The position numbers and the translations under genes were made by a program. The notes below the pieces were generated by a model that did not search any database, was not told the origin of the DNA, and saw only the letters and a list, made by a program, of their open reading frames with translations. Below are positions 1 to 7,052 of a stretch of DNA of 17,877 nucleotides, piece after piece. Source of the stretch: Candidatus Onthoplasma faecigallinarum (GTDB taxonomy: Bacteria; Bacillota; Clostridia; Christensenellales; UBA1242); NCBI GenBank assembly GCA_018715225.1, contig DVMB01000053.1, positions 1 through 17,877 on the forward strand. Direction: 5' to 3'. Positions within the stretch are counted from its first letter, which is position 1. Every line of letters starts with the position of its first letter.

Positions 1-672
1 ATATGCGTGGGTGCAGATCTAAAATCTAGTATGAATGCAAAGATAATTGCTGATAGCAATGACAATATTTATTATACAATAGGCGTTCATCCTGACGATT
101 GTGATAAATATAACGAATCAGAATTGGAAGATATGCTCTTGACAAGGTCAGACAAACTCGTTGCCATTGGTGAGATAGGGCTTGACTATTTCCACAACAA
201 GGAAAATAGGGCAAAGCAGATCGAGGTGTTCGTCAGTCAAATAAATCTGGCGATCAAATACAATCTTCCTATAGTCATTCATTGCAGAGAGGCGTACCAA
301 GACGTCTACAACATATTGAAAGAATATTCTCCTTTGAAGATAGGCGTGGTGATGCACTGTTATAGTGGTAGCCTAGAATTTGCCAATCAATTGATCAAAT
401 TGGGTGTCAAACTATCATTCACTGGATCGGTCACCTTCAAAAATGCTGTCAAAGCAAAAGAAGTGGTCAAAAATATACCTCTAGATACGTTCTTTTTCGA
501 AACGGACGCCCCATATCTCACTCCCGAACCGAATAGAGGGAAGAGAAACGAACCAAAAAATGTTTTCGATACAGCGAAGTATGTGGCGAGTTTGCGTGAA
601 ATGGATGTGGAAAAAATAATAAAAATTACCGATCAAAACGCAAAAAAGTTTTTCAATATAGAATTTGTATAG
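1..672 (+). CDS. tatD: TatD family metal-dependent deoxyribonuclease, 5' truncated by window edge
   Basis: TatD proteins are TIM-barrel metal hydrolases with DNase activity (YabD/TatD family, about 255 aa). The reading frame is open to the left edge (Ile-Cys-Val-Gly-Ala-Asp...), so roughly the first 35 residues, including the HxH metal motif, lie outside. Visible family motifs are GVHPDD, GEIGLDYFHNK (metal-binding Glu), PIVIHCREA (His), VMHCYSGS (His) and ETDAPYLTPEPNRGKRNEP (catalytic Asp plus the C-terminal signature). The GTG at 7 is internal, not a real start. The stop is at 670-672 and no T-tract terminator follows, only a hairpin at 703-738. In Firmicutes tatD often sits near metG and rnmV/ksgA; here the next gene is the RNase P RNA. 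The identification is firm; the exact substrate is not shown by the sequence. Confidence 0.93.
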   Translation: MCVGADLKSSMNAKIIADSNDNIYYTIGVHPDDCDKYNESELEDMLLTRSDKLVAIGEIGLDYFHNKENRAKQIEVFVSQINLAIKYNLPIVIHCREAYQDVYNILKEYSPLKIGVVMHCYSGSLEFANQLIKLGVKLSFTGSVTFKNAVKAKEVVKNIPLDTFFFETDAPYLTPEPNRGKRNEPKNVFDTAKYVASLREMDVEKIIKITDQNAKKFFNIEFV

Positions 673-702
673 CGACTGTTTGAAATTCCAAGCAACATTT
701 AT

Positions 703-738
703 ACCATCATTTATAAATATCATATTTATAAGTTTGGT
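703..738. repeat. Inverted repeat / hairpin downstream of tatD
   Basis: TTATAAATA (711-719) and TATTTATAA (723-731) are a perfect 9-bp inverted repeat with a 3-nt loop. It is extended by ACCA (703-706) and TGGT (735-738) across a small internal loop. No T-tract follows, so it is not a standard terminator. It may be a 3'-end stabilising hairpin of the tatD mRNA or a protein site. The rest of 673-900 holds no supportable gene. Confidence 0.5.
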
Positions 739-900
739 CACCACCAACATTTGATTGAATTTCTCAAACAAATAGGAGAGATATAAACAACTCTTATGTT
801 TTCACATTTCTTCTTTGAAGAGACTAAAAATGATTTATTTAGAATTTTGAATTTCATAGATTATATACATTTTTTTAAAATTAGTTGATAATATATACAA

Positions 901-944
901 ATTTGTCAATCTTGAAAAAATTTCAAAATTGGGTATTGACAAAT
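901..944. repeat. Nested inverted repeat spanning the rnpB -35 box
   Basis: ATTTGTCAAT (901-910) and ATTGACAAAT (935-944) are perfect 10-nt inverted copies. Between them lies a second inverted pair, TTGAAA (912-917) and TTTCAA (921-926). The right arm contains the -35 hexamer of the rnpB promoter. This could be a regulatory site or a chance feature of AT-rich DNA; no known binding motif is recognised. Confidence 0.45.
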
Positions 945-963
945 CACTTTTTAATGATATAAT
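936..963 (+). promoter_or_regulatory. Sigma-A promoter of rnpB
   Basis: TTGACA (936-941), 16-nt spacer, TATAAT (958-963). Both hexamers match consensus. The expected start near 970-971 coincides with the 5' strand of the RNase P P1 helix. Confidence 0.85.
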
Positions 964-970
964 GATAATG

Positions 971-1322
971 TCAGCTTGGTCAGATGGTCGCAAGTTGAGT
1001 GTGATGCTCAATTTGAGGAAAGTCCGAGCTTCACAGAGCAGGGTGCTTGTTAACGGCAAGTCTAGGCAACTAGAAGGAAAGTGCAACAGAAAATAACCGC
1101 TATACCCCTGAGTGGTTAGTAAGGATGAAAAGGCGAGGCAAGAGCTCACCGCAAAATTGGCGACAATTTTGGTCCATGTAAACCCCACCCGAAGCAAGGT
1201 TAAAATATTCGTATAGGTTGCTCGCCTGAATATTAAAAATACCGCTAAAACCTGTTAGCAATAGCAGGTTTAGATAGATGACCGTCAAATACAGAACTCG
1301 GCTTATAGACCAAACTGCCACC
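971..1322 (+). ncRNA. rnpB: RNase P RNA (M1 RNA), bacterial type A
   Basis: This is the catalytic RNA of RNase P, which cuts 5' leaders off pre-tRNAs. Conserved core blocks appear in the right order: GAGGAAAGTCCGAGCT after the P3 region, CAGGGTGC...TAACGGC, AGTGCAACAGA, ACCCGAAGCAAGGTTAAA, and TAGATAGATGACCGTC...ACAGAACTCGGCTTATAGAC near the 3' end. AGCTTGGTC (973-981) pairs with GACCAAACT (1308-1316) to form P1. The block order matches type A (E. coli-like, also used by Clostridia) rather than Bacillus type B. The length of about 350 nt is normal. Ends are set from P1 and the promoter and may be a few bases off. Antisense open frames across it are not genes. Confidence 0.95.
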
Positions 1323-1348
1323 TAAATGCTTTCATCCTTTTGGATGGT

Positions 1349-1379
1349 GGAGAATGTGTAAACGTTCTCCATTTTTTTA
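1349..1379 (+). terminator. Rho-independent terminator of rnpB
   Basis: GGAGAA (1349-1354) pairs with TTCTCC (1365-1370), followed by a seven-T run (1372-1378). A small CATCC/GGATG hairpin precedes it at 1333-1346. Confidence 0.8.
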
Positions 1380-1392
1380 TCTCAATTTTCAA

Positions 1393-1455
1393 AAAAAATA
1401 TAGAGGCTATAGTTTACTCGACAAACCCTTTCAGGTTATTACCTCTATATTTTTT
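1393..1455. terminator. Long inverted repeat between convergent rnpB and sigK, probable bidirectional terminator
   Basis: AAAAAATATAGAGG (1393-1406) and CCTCTATATTTTTT (1442-1455) are perfect 14-nt arms around a 35-nt loop. On both strands the 3' arm ends in a T-run, as expected of a shared terminator for the two convergent genes. The loop is unusually long and holds two mutually exclusive small hairpins: GTTT 1412-1415 with AAAC 1423-1426, and AACC 1424-1427 with GGTT 1434-1437. A miniature mobile repeat or a structured RNA is an alternative. The 170 nt from 1456 to sigK show nothing else. Confidence 0.6.
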
Positions 1456-1625
1456 ATTTTATTTATATATATTTTTATTATACTATATTTAAAAGGTTAA
1501 AGTCAACAGTTTTTAATAAGATTAAAGAAATTCATAAAATTTTAAAAAATTTTTAAGGCTCATAAAAATTATACTTAGTTAAATTGATGATAGTAATGTA
1601 ATTGTAAAGACGAAAATTAATTGGT

Positions 1626-2336
1626 TCAAGTATTTATAATATTTTGTCTTTCTTGAAACTCGTCTTGCAAGATATTTAGTGCCTTGTTTTCAATTCTAGA
1701 TATGTAACTACGACTTATGTTCAATATGTTTGCCACTTCTTGTTGAGTGTGTTCTTTTTGACCATCAAAGCCATAACGCAGGGCAATGATTTTATATTCT
1801 CGATCACTGAGTCTTTTTGCCATTACGGCTTTTACCTCTTCTATCAGCACTTTTTTTTCTACGATGACATCTGGGTCATCTTCTTGCCTTTGCGGAATGA
1901 TGTCCTTGAATGACAATTCACCTCCGTCTTTGTCTACACCTATGGTTTCTTCAATGCTTACGCATACTTTGTGCTTTTTGTTGGCACGTAGCAACATCAA
2001 AATCTCGTTTTCTATACATCTGCTGGCGTATGTAGATAGGGTAGAGCCCTTGTTCGCTTTGAACGAATCAATGGCTTTAATGAGCCCTATAGAGCCGACA
2101 GAAATCAATTCATCTGCTTCGGCAGATCCGCTGTATTTTTTTGCCACGTGGGCAACTAGACGTAAGTTATGATTGATCAGTTTTTCTCTTGCTTTTTTGT
2201 CGCCAGATAGCATCAATTCTACCTGTTTTTCTTCTTCTAGTTTACTTAATGGCTTTGGAAAACCATTATACTCGTTAACAAAACCATGAAAAAACATGAG
2301 TTTAGACATGAACTGCCCAAGTGTTTCAAATACCAT
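1626..2336 (-). CDS. sigK: RNA polymerase sporulation sigma factor SigK
   Basis: A sigma-70 family late mother-cell sporulation factor of 236 aa, the usual pro-sigma-K size. The short hydrophobic N-terminus (MVFETLGQFMSKLMFFHGFV) followed by FPKPLS resembles the pro-sequence boundary of Bacillus SigK. Region 2 shows NLRLVAHVAKKY and the near-invariant YASRCIENEILMLLR. Region 4 has a helix-turn-helix, TQQEVANILNISRSYISRIE. SigE is the nearest alternative, but the N-terminus and the HNLRLVAHVAKK block fit SigK better. The start is the ATG at 2336 because GGAG lies 7 nt upstream (2344-2347); an in-frame ATG at 2390 has no ribosome site. The gene is uninterrupted, with no skin-type element. No sigma-A promoter is obvious upstream, which fits a sporulation-controlled gene but does not prove it. 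Confidence 0.9.
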   Translation of the reverse strand: MVFETLGQFMSKLMFFHGFVNEYNGFPKPLSKLEEEKQVELMLSGDKKAREKLINHNLRLVAHVAKKYSGSAEADELISVGSIGLIKAIDSFKANKGSTLSTYASRCIENEILMLLRANKKHKVCVSIEETIGVDKDGGELSFKDIIPQRQEDDPDVIVEKKVLIEEVKAVMAKRLSDREYKIIALRYGFDGQKEHTQQEVANILNISRSYISRIENKALNILQDEFQERQNIINT

Positions 2337-2416
2337 ATTTTCACTCCGTAATTTATATATGTCGAACTTTGCTGAATTTTGCATGTACAAATAAATTTAA
2401 TTTTTAGTATATTTAA

Positions 2417-2445
2417 TTGACATATTTGCTGATATTTGTTATAAT
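2417..2445 (+). promoter_or_regulatory. Consensus sigma-A promoter with extended -10
   Basis: TTGACA (2417-2422), 17-nt spacer, TATAAT (2440-2445), with TG at 2437-2438 giving an extended -10. It drives the 235-aa unknown gene. This is as close to consensus as any promoter in the window, implying strong vegetative expression. Confidence 0.85.
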
Positions 2446-2472
2446 GATATAAACAATAAAAGGGAGTTGATT

Positions 2473-3180
2473 ATGAAAAAAAATATAAATGAAATTTTTA
2501 AAGACGATCCTCGAAGAGAAGCACAGTATTGTGCGCTTTTAGCATGGTATGGAAAAACACCTGAAGAAGCAGCGGAAATAATAAAGCAACCATATGAAGA
2601 TGTTGATAAGCAAGTGTATGCTGATGATTCAATTAACACTGCTATTGCTAAAATTCAGGAAAAATCTGCTGAATTAAAAGGTAAAAATAAATATAAAGCA
2701 ATAGTGGATATTATAGTGGCTATTCATGATAAATGGGTGGAAACAAACGCAAAAAAATACGATAGAGGAGATATGGCAAAAAGTAAAAAACAACTTTTTC
2801 AACATTTACCAACTGCTTTGATCGGTGTGGATGAAGTTGCAAAAGATTTGATGTTTTTAGCACCATTTTTAAAATATCAATACGGAATCGATATAGGAAC
2901 TATGCAAAATCAACCTTGGGGTGCTTTTGTCCCTTCAAGTGAATTTATTGATGCATATAATGAATATGTTGCTGATTTTAAAGACGAAGAAAAGTTGGAT
3001 ACAGAAGAAAATCTTGCAGATTATCTTTCAAATGTAACAAAAGAATATGCACCATTGCAAGGGAAAGATGAACTATCCAAGAAAAGAAGAGAGTTTATGA
3101 AACAAGAAGAAAATATTGATGTGTTAATAGATTCTGTAAAAACTAAAAATTCAATATTTGATTATTCTTTAAATGTGTAA
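2473..3180 (+). CDS. Uncharacterised 235-aa acidic helical protein
   Basis: Not recognised. The start is the ATG at 2473: AGGGAG (2461-2466) ends 6 nt upstream, whereas the in-frame TTG at 2467 overlaps that site. The protein has no signal peptide or hydrophobic segment, so it is predicted cytoplasmic. It looks largely alpha-helical and is rich in Lys and Glu. The N-terminal part (about residues 10-60) contains a compact motif, AQYCALLAWYGKTPEEAAEI, followed by a DVDKQVYADDSINTAI segment that could be a small helical, possibly nucleic-acid-binding, domain. The C-terminal half (about 130-235) is charged. It is a single-gene transcription unit: its own consensus promoter 28 nt upstream and a strong terminator 17 nt downstream. 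Codon use looks more AT-rich at third positions than in the neighbouring lepA, so recent acquisition is possible. Confidence 0.75.
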   Translation: MKKNINEIFKDDPRREAQYCALLAWYGKTPEEAAEIIKQPYEDVDKQVYADDSINTAIAKIQEKSAELKGKNKYKAIVDIIVAIHDKWVETNAKKYDRGDMAKSKKQLFQHLPTALIGVDEVAKDLMFLAPFLKYQYGIDIGTMQNQPWGAFVPSSEFIDAYNEYVADFKDEEKLDTEENLADYLSNVTKEYAPLQGKDELSKKRREFMKQEENIDVLIDSVKTKNSIFDYSLNV

Positions 3181-3196
3181 GTGTGTTGGCAAAAAT

Positions 3197-3226
3197 AAAA
3201 AATCTCATAGGTCATGAGATTTTTTT
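3197..3226 (+). terminator. Strong Rho-independent terminator
   Basis: AAAAAATCTCAT (3197-3208) and ATGAGATTTTTT (3214-3225) form a perfect 12-bp stem with a 5-nt loop, ending in a T-run. Because both arms carry A/T runs it could also act on the minus strand. The stretch 3227-3417 after it holds no supportable gene. Confidence 0.85.
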
Positions 3227-3417
3227 CATTTCATAGATTTTCATGTCATTTGTTTTTATGTTTAACAAGTATGAGTAGATAAAAAATAAAAACTTTTAAT
3301 TTTGACGAATACGGAACATAAAGATAATTCTTTGTTTGAAGTAGTTAAAAAGGAATATTAAACATTCTTGCTATTTGCAACACGGAATACATGTGTAATT
3401 TATATATGTCTATTAAT

Positions 3418-3447
3418 TTGACAAGAAGTGTAGATACTTATTATAAT
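3418..3447 (+). promoter_or_regulatory. Sigma-A promoter of the 297-aa/47-aa gene pair
   Basis: TTGACA (3418-3423), 18-nt spacer, TATAAT (3442-3447). It gives a leader of about 30 nt ending in the Shine-Dalgarno GAGGGG (3474-3479). Confidence 0.8.
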
Positions 3448-3485
3448 TATAAAAATAGTTAAGTCTTTTTAGAGAGGGGTAGAAC

Positions 3486-4379
3486 GTGAAAATTTACAAC
3501 GTAGATGAGAATAAAAAAATTAGAAAAATGAAAAAAGATCAAACTTCTACCACACATGTAGTGAATAGTTTTCTTGAGATAACGAGAGCGAGATTTCCTT
3601 TTTTAAAGACTCCTATAACTATTGTTACTTTAAGAAATGTCAATAAAGAGTTTTGCTGTGATACTTTCAAAATTTTTGGAGATTCAGTGATTACAAGTCT
3701 AGTTGAAGATGATGTCCTGACGATCGTTAACATGCGTACAGGTTTAATTTTTGAAGCAACTCGAGTTGAGTTTGCTAATGATTCATGTATAGTTACATTA
3801 AAATCTGGTAGTCGCAGGTTTTTAACAAAAGACGGCGATCTGCAACATGGAGAAATTTTCCAAGGCGGATTTGTTGAAGTTGATAGAAAAGATGGCGTAA
3901 ATACACAAGTATTTAAAGACGTAAAAGGAAATATCTCTACTAAGACATTCGTAACGACTAATGGAACTGTGTTGGCAGGCGAAATAAGGGATAATGATGA
4001 AGGAATATATGTAGCCGAAAGAATGACGTCTAATAGAGCATATAAAAAAGTATATTACGACATTACAGGTAAAGAATTGAGAACGAAAGAAGATTTAGAA
4101 AAGGCTAGAATAATTCATGCCATATCTAAAAATAGCAATATTGATTTTTCAAATGTTCCAACTGAATATTATTTAGATCACAAATTTTATAATTCAGTTT
4201 TGGACGCAGTTAAACGAAGATTTTATGATTTAGCAGATGAATTGGGAAATAATGCAGCAGACCCAAACTATAGGAAATTATACAGCAGATTTAACGCTAC
4301 ATTACATCTTGTCCAGCAGGCAAGGGAAGATTCAAAGAAAGCGTTGGTCGATAATGAACATGTTATAAAAGGAGTCTAG
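3486..4379 (+). CDS. Uncharacterised 297-aa protein, beta-rich middle and helical C-terminus
   Basis: Not recognised as any named family. The GTG start at 3486 is chosen because GAGGGG (3474-3479) sits 6 nt upstream; the in-frame ATG codons further in have no such site. There is no signal peptide or membrane segment. Residues about 1-40 are basic. Residues about 45-200 alternate short strands and turns, including repeated beta-hairpin-like units such as VFKDVKGNISTKTF and KVYYDITGKELRT, reminiscent of YD/WG-type repeats but too few to assign. The C-terminal 90 residues (DHKFYNSVLDAVKRRFYDLADELG onward) look helical. It forms a transcription unit with the 47-aa gene that follows 4 nt after its stop. 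The function is unknown; a structural or binding role is only a guess. Confidence 0.75.
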   Translation: MKIYNVDENKKIRKMKKDQTSTTHVVNSFLEITRARFPFLKTPITIVTLRNVNKEFCCDTFKIFGDSVITSLVEDDVLTIVNMRTGLIFEATRVEFANDSCIVTLKSGSRRFLTKDGDLQHGEIFQGGFVEVDRKDGVNTQVFKDVKGNISTKTFVTTNGTVLAGEIRDNDEGIYVAERMTSNRAYKKVYYDITGKELRTKEDLEKARIIHAISKNSNIDFSNVPTEYYLDHKFYNSVLDAVKRRFYDLADELGNNAADPNYRKLYSRFNATLHLVQQAREDSKKALVDNEHVIKGV

Positions 4380-4383
4380 TTTA

Positions 4384-4527
4384 ATGGATAACAAAATGGA
4401 TGAAAAGGAAAAGTTTTTAAAATTAGTTGAAGAACAAATTGAAAAAGCAAAAATTCCAGAAGATGATATAGAAACAATTATTAAACTAAGAGAATTGAAA
4501 TCAAAGGAAGGGGATAAAAATAAATAA
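4384..4527 (+). CDS. Small 47-aa charged helical protein
   Basis: A short ORF (ATG 4384, TAA 4525-4527) with an excellent ribosome site, AAAAGGAG (4367-4374), placed inside the end of the upstream gene and 9 nt before the ATG. The product starts MDNKMDEKEKFLKLVEEQIE and continues with KAKIPEDDIETIIKLRELK, ending in a Lys-rich tail. It is very rich in Lys and Glu and is predicted to be two short helices separated at Ile-Pro. It is probably translationally coupled to the 297-aa gene and could be its partner or regulator. The sequence is too short and too charged for any family call. No hairpin terminator is visible between it and lepA, so some transcripts may read into lepA. Confidence 0.65.
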   Translation: MDNKMDEKEKFLKLVEEQIEKAKIPEDDIETIIKLRELKSKEGDKNK

Positions 4528-4569
4528 AGTTTAGATATATTTTTATACCGTTTCTTTTTTTATTTTCTT

Positions 4570-4598
4570 TTGACATGGCAAGCGAACTTTGATATACT
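4570..4598 (+). promoter_or_regulatory. Sigma-A promoter of lepA, predicted to yield a leaderless mRNA
   Basis: TTGACA (4570-4575), 17-nt spacer, TATACT (4593-4598). A start 6-8 nt downstream falls at 4604-4606, and the lepA ATG begins at 4606. There is no Shine-Dalgarno sequence ahead of that ATG. Confidence 0.75.
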
Positions 4599-4605
4599 TT
4601 ACAAT

Positions 4606-6405
4606 ATGACAAGACAGGAAAAGATTAGAAATTTTTGCATTGTGGCACACATAGATCATGGGAAAAGCACTTTGGCAGACAGGTTGATGGAGTACACTAA
4701 CACTGTTGCCAAACGTGATATGGAAGACCAATTGCTTGACAGCATGGATATTGAGCGGGAGAGAGGAATCACTATCAAACTTACCCCCGCCACCATGAAA
4801 TACACATACAACGGCGAAGAATACACTTTGAATTTGATTGACACGCCTGGACATGTCGATTTTTCATACGAAGTCAGCCGTTCGCTTGCTGCATGCGAGG
4901 GAGCAATATTGGTCGTTGATGCCACTCAAGGAGTGCAGGCGCAGACTTTGGCAAATGTATATCTAGCGTTTGATGCGAACTTGGAGATCATCCCCGTGAT
5001 CAACAAAATTGACCTGCCCAGTGCCGAGATAGAAAAGACAAAGAAAGAGATTGAAGACGTGATAGGAATTCCTTGTGATGAAGCGTGCGAAATCAGTGCT
5101 AAAACGGGGCTAAATATAGAGTCTGTTTTAGAGTCTATTATAAAATACATCCCAGCACCAAAAGGGGAAGAGGGGAAGCCACTAAAGGCGTTGATATTTG
5201 ATAGTTACTATGACTCATATAAGGGTGCTGTCAGCATGGTGAGGATATTTGACGGCAGTGTCAAAGTGGGAGATGAGATTTTGTTCATGCAGACGAACAA
5301 GACTTTTATTGTAACCGAAGTGGGCATGTTCAAGCCAAAAGCGGTGGCGGTAGACTGTCTCAAAGCGGGAGATGTTGGCCACATCGCAGCGTCTATAAAG
5401 AATGTCAGTGATACAAAAGTCGGCGACACTATCACTCTAAAAAACAACCCCATAGAAAAGCCTTTGGACGGATACAAAGAAGCAACAAGCGTAGTCTTTT
5501 GCGGGATATTTCCGCTCGATGGAGATAAGTATCAGGAACTTAGCGATGCACTAGAAAAATTAAAATTGAATGACGCCAGTCTCCATTTTACGAAAGAGAC
5601 ATCGCTTGCACTTGGGCATGGGTTTAGATGCGGGTTCTTGGGACTTCTGCATATGGAAATAATCACAGAACGCTTGGAGCGGGAATTCAATCTAGACATC
5701 ATCACGACTGCACCTAGTGTTGAATACAAGATTTTTGACAACAAAGGGAAAGAGTACGATGTCAAAAACCCTAGCGAGATGCCTCCAATGTCAAGCATAA
5801 CCCGCATGGAAGAACCTATAGTGAAGATGGAAATAATTACTCCAAAAGATTACTTAGGAGGGATTATGGATCTGTGTGCAGATAGGCGTGGGGTATATCA
5901 TGACATGCAATATATAGATTCCAACAGAACCAAATTGATATACACTATGCCGTTGAATGAAATTGTATATGACTTTTTTGATAAAATTAAGTCAATCAGC
6001 AAAGGGTACGCCAGCATGGACTATGAATTGGCTGGGTATCAAGATAGCGATTTGGTAAAATTGGACATCTTACTAAACGGGGAAATATGTGATGCGTTGT
6101 CCATCATAGTCCACAAAGACAAAGCATATGCACGTGGGCGAGCGTTGTGTGAAAGATTGAAAGCGGTAATACCAAGACACTTATTTGAAATTCCTATTCA
6201 AGCAGTCATTGGGGGCAAGGTCATAGCACGTGAGACTATCTCGGCAGTGAGAAAAGATGTGCTAGCCAAGTGCTACGGCGGAGACGTAACGAGGAAGAGA
6301 AAACTTCTAGAAAAACAAAAAGAAGGGAAAAAGCGTATGCGAAAGTTGGGCAGTGTTGAGTTGCCTAGCGAAGCGTTTGTCTCCATTTTGAAACTGGACG
6401 ATTGA
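4606..6405 (+). CDS. lepA: Translation elongation factor 4 (EF-4/LepA) GTPase
   Basis: LepA is a ribosome-binding translational GTPase that back-translocates or remodels stalled or assembling ribosomes. It has 599 aa here, the normal length. GTPase motifs in order: AHIDHGKS (P-loop), RERGITIK (switch I), DTPGHVDFSYEV (G3), NKIDLP (G4) and SAKTG (G5). Domain II, the EF-G-like III and V regions and the LepA-specific C-terminal domain with CYGGDVTRKRKLLEKQKEGK (essential for activity in the family) follow. The start is the MTRQEKIRNF methionine at 4606, matching family N-termini; a TTG at 4570 is in frame but lies in the -35 box. No Shine-Dalgarno precedes the start and the promoter predicts a leaderless transcript. 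It heads the classic lepA-hemW-hrcA synteny, 83 nt before hemW. Confidence 0.97.
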   Translation: MTRQEKIRNFCIVAHIDHGKSTLADRLMEYTNTVAKRDMEDQLLDSMDIERERGITIKLTPATMKYTYNGEEYTLNLIDTPGHVDFSYEVSRSLAACEGAILVVDATQGVQAQTLANVYLAFDANLEIIPVINKIDLPSAEIEKTKKEIEDVIGIPCDEACEISAKTGLNIESVLESIIKYIPAPKGEEGKPLKALIFDSYYDSYKGAVSMVRIFDGSVKVGDEILFMQTNKTFIVTEVGMFKPKAVAVDCLKAGDVGHIAASIKNVSDTKVGDTITLKNNPIEKPLDGYKEATSVVFCGIFPLDGDKYQELSDALEKLKLNDASLHFTKETSLALGHGFRCGFLGLLHMEIITERLEREFNLDIITTAPSVEYKIFDNKGKEYDVKNPSEMPPMSSITRMEEPIVKMEIITPKDYLGGIMDLCADRRGVYHDMQYIDSNRTKLIYTMPLNEIVYDFFDKIKSISKGYASMDYELAGYQDSDLVKLDILLNGEICDALSIIVHKDKAYARGRALCERLKAVIPRHLFEIPIQAVIGGKVIARETISAVRKDVLAKCYGGDVTRKRKLLEKQKEGKKRMRKLGSVELPSEAFVSILKLDD

Positions 6406-6459
6406 TGTATTAGTTTCTGGAATTTAGCGAAAATATTAGGAGTTTTTGTCTAAATAGGT

Positions 6460-6465
6460 TATAAT
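6460..6465 (+). promoter_or_regulatory. Possible -10 box upstream of hemW
   Basis: A TATAAT hexamer lies 23 nt before the hemW ATG, but no good -35 is present at 16-18 nt spacing (TAGGAG at 17). It may be a weak promoter. No terminator is seen after lepA, so hemW may be mainly cotranscribed with it. Confidence 0.35.
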
Positions 6466-6488
6466 ATAGATATATTTAGGGGTGAATT

Positions 6489-7052
6489 ATGTCTAATGAT
6501 ACTAGACCAATGGGAATTTATATCCATATACCATTTTGTAGTAAAAAATGTGATTATTGTGATTTTGTCTCATATTCCATGGATACAAAAGCACAACAGT
6601 TATATTTAGATGCCTTGTTTACCGAGATAGATATGGTAAAAAACAAATTTATGGACAAGACCTTTGATTCAATATTTATAGGTGGCGGTACACCTAGCAT
6701 TGTGTACGAGGGGTTCATATCTAGTCTGGCACGAAAACTTTATTCTAGTTTCCATTTTGCAGACAAAATTGAGTTTTCTATTGAAGTCAATCCATCATCT
6801 TTTACGAAAGAAAAATTTTTTGAGTATGTTGAAGCGGGGGTCAATAGAATAAGTGTCGGCGTGCAATGCCTTGACCAAAAATTGTTGGCAAACCATGGCA
6901 GGATCCAAAGTGTAGATAATGTAAAAGAGACGTTCAAAATCTTGCGAGAAAGTGAGTTTCCAAATGTCAATGGAGATGTGATGATAGGTCTACCTGGGCA
7001 AAGCAAAAGATCGGTAGTCCAGACAATAAAATTTTTATTAAAAACAAAGTAA
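6489..7052 (+). CDS. hemW: Heme chaperone HemW (radical SAM), N-terminal part of a frameshifted gene
   Basis: HemW is a radical-SAM, coproporphyrinogen-oxidase-like protein that binds heme and delivers it to target proteins. This 187-residue half carries the iron-sulfur motif CSKKCDYC (Cys17, Cys21, Cys24) after YIHIPF, the FIGGGTPS glycine motif near residues 63-70, EVNPSSFTKE, NRISVGVQ and GDVMIGLPGQ. The ribosome site AGGGGTG (6478-6484) precedes the ATG at 6489. The frame ends prematurely at TAA 7050-7052, just after the A-run 7040-7044. Homology continues without a gap in the -1 frame (next entry), so the intact product would be about 382 aa, the normal HemW size. Either the gene is inactivated, one A is missing from the read, or the ribosome slips. 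Confidence 0.88.
   Translation: MSNDTRPMGIYIHIPFCSKKCDYCDFVSYSMDTKAQQLYLDALFTEIDMVKNKFMDKTFDSIFIGGGTPSIVYEGFISSLARKLYSSFHFADKIEFSIEVNPSSFTKEKFFEYVEAGVNRISVGVQCLDQKLLANHGRIQSVDNVKETFKILRESEFPNVNGDVMIGLPGQSKRSVVQTIKFLLKTK

Noticed and set aside
796..888. 30-aa frame starting MFSHFFFEE with a nearby GGAGAG
   Set aside because: The ribosome-like site is 15 nt from the ATG, too far, and the product is low-complexity from AT-rich DNA.
890..909. Divergent minus-strand promoter using the mirrored TTGACA at 904-909
   Set aside because: No -10 hexamer at 16-18 nt spacing and no gene in that direction.
835..1321. Minus-strand open frames across rnpB (up to 120 aa)
   Set aside because: They lie antisense to a clear RNase P RNA, with no ribosome sites and no family-like sequence.
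1786..2172. 128-aa plus-strand frame inside sigK
   Set aside because: Shadow of the sigma factor gene; no ribosome site; Ser/Leu-rich composition typical of antisense frames.
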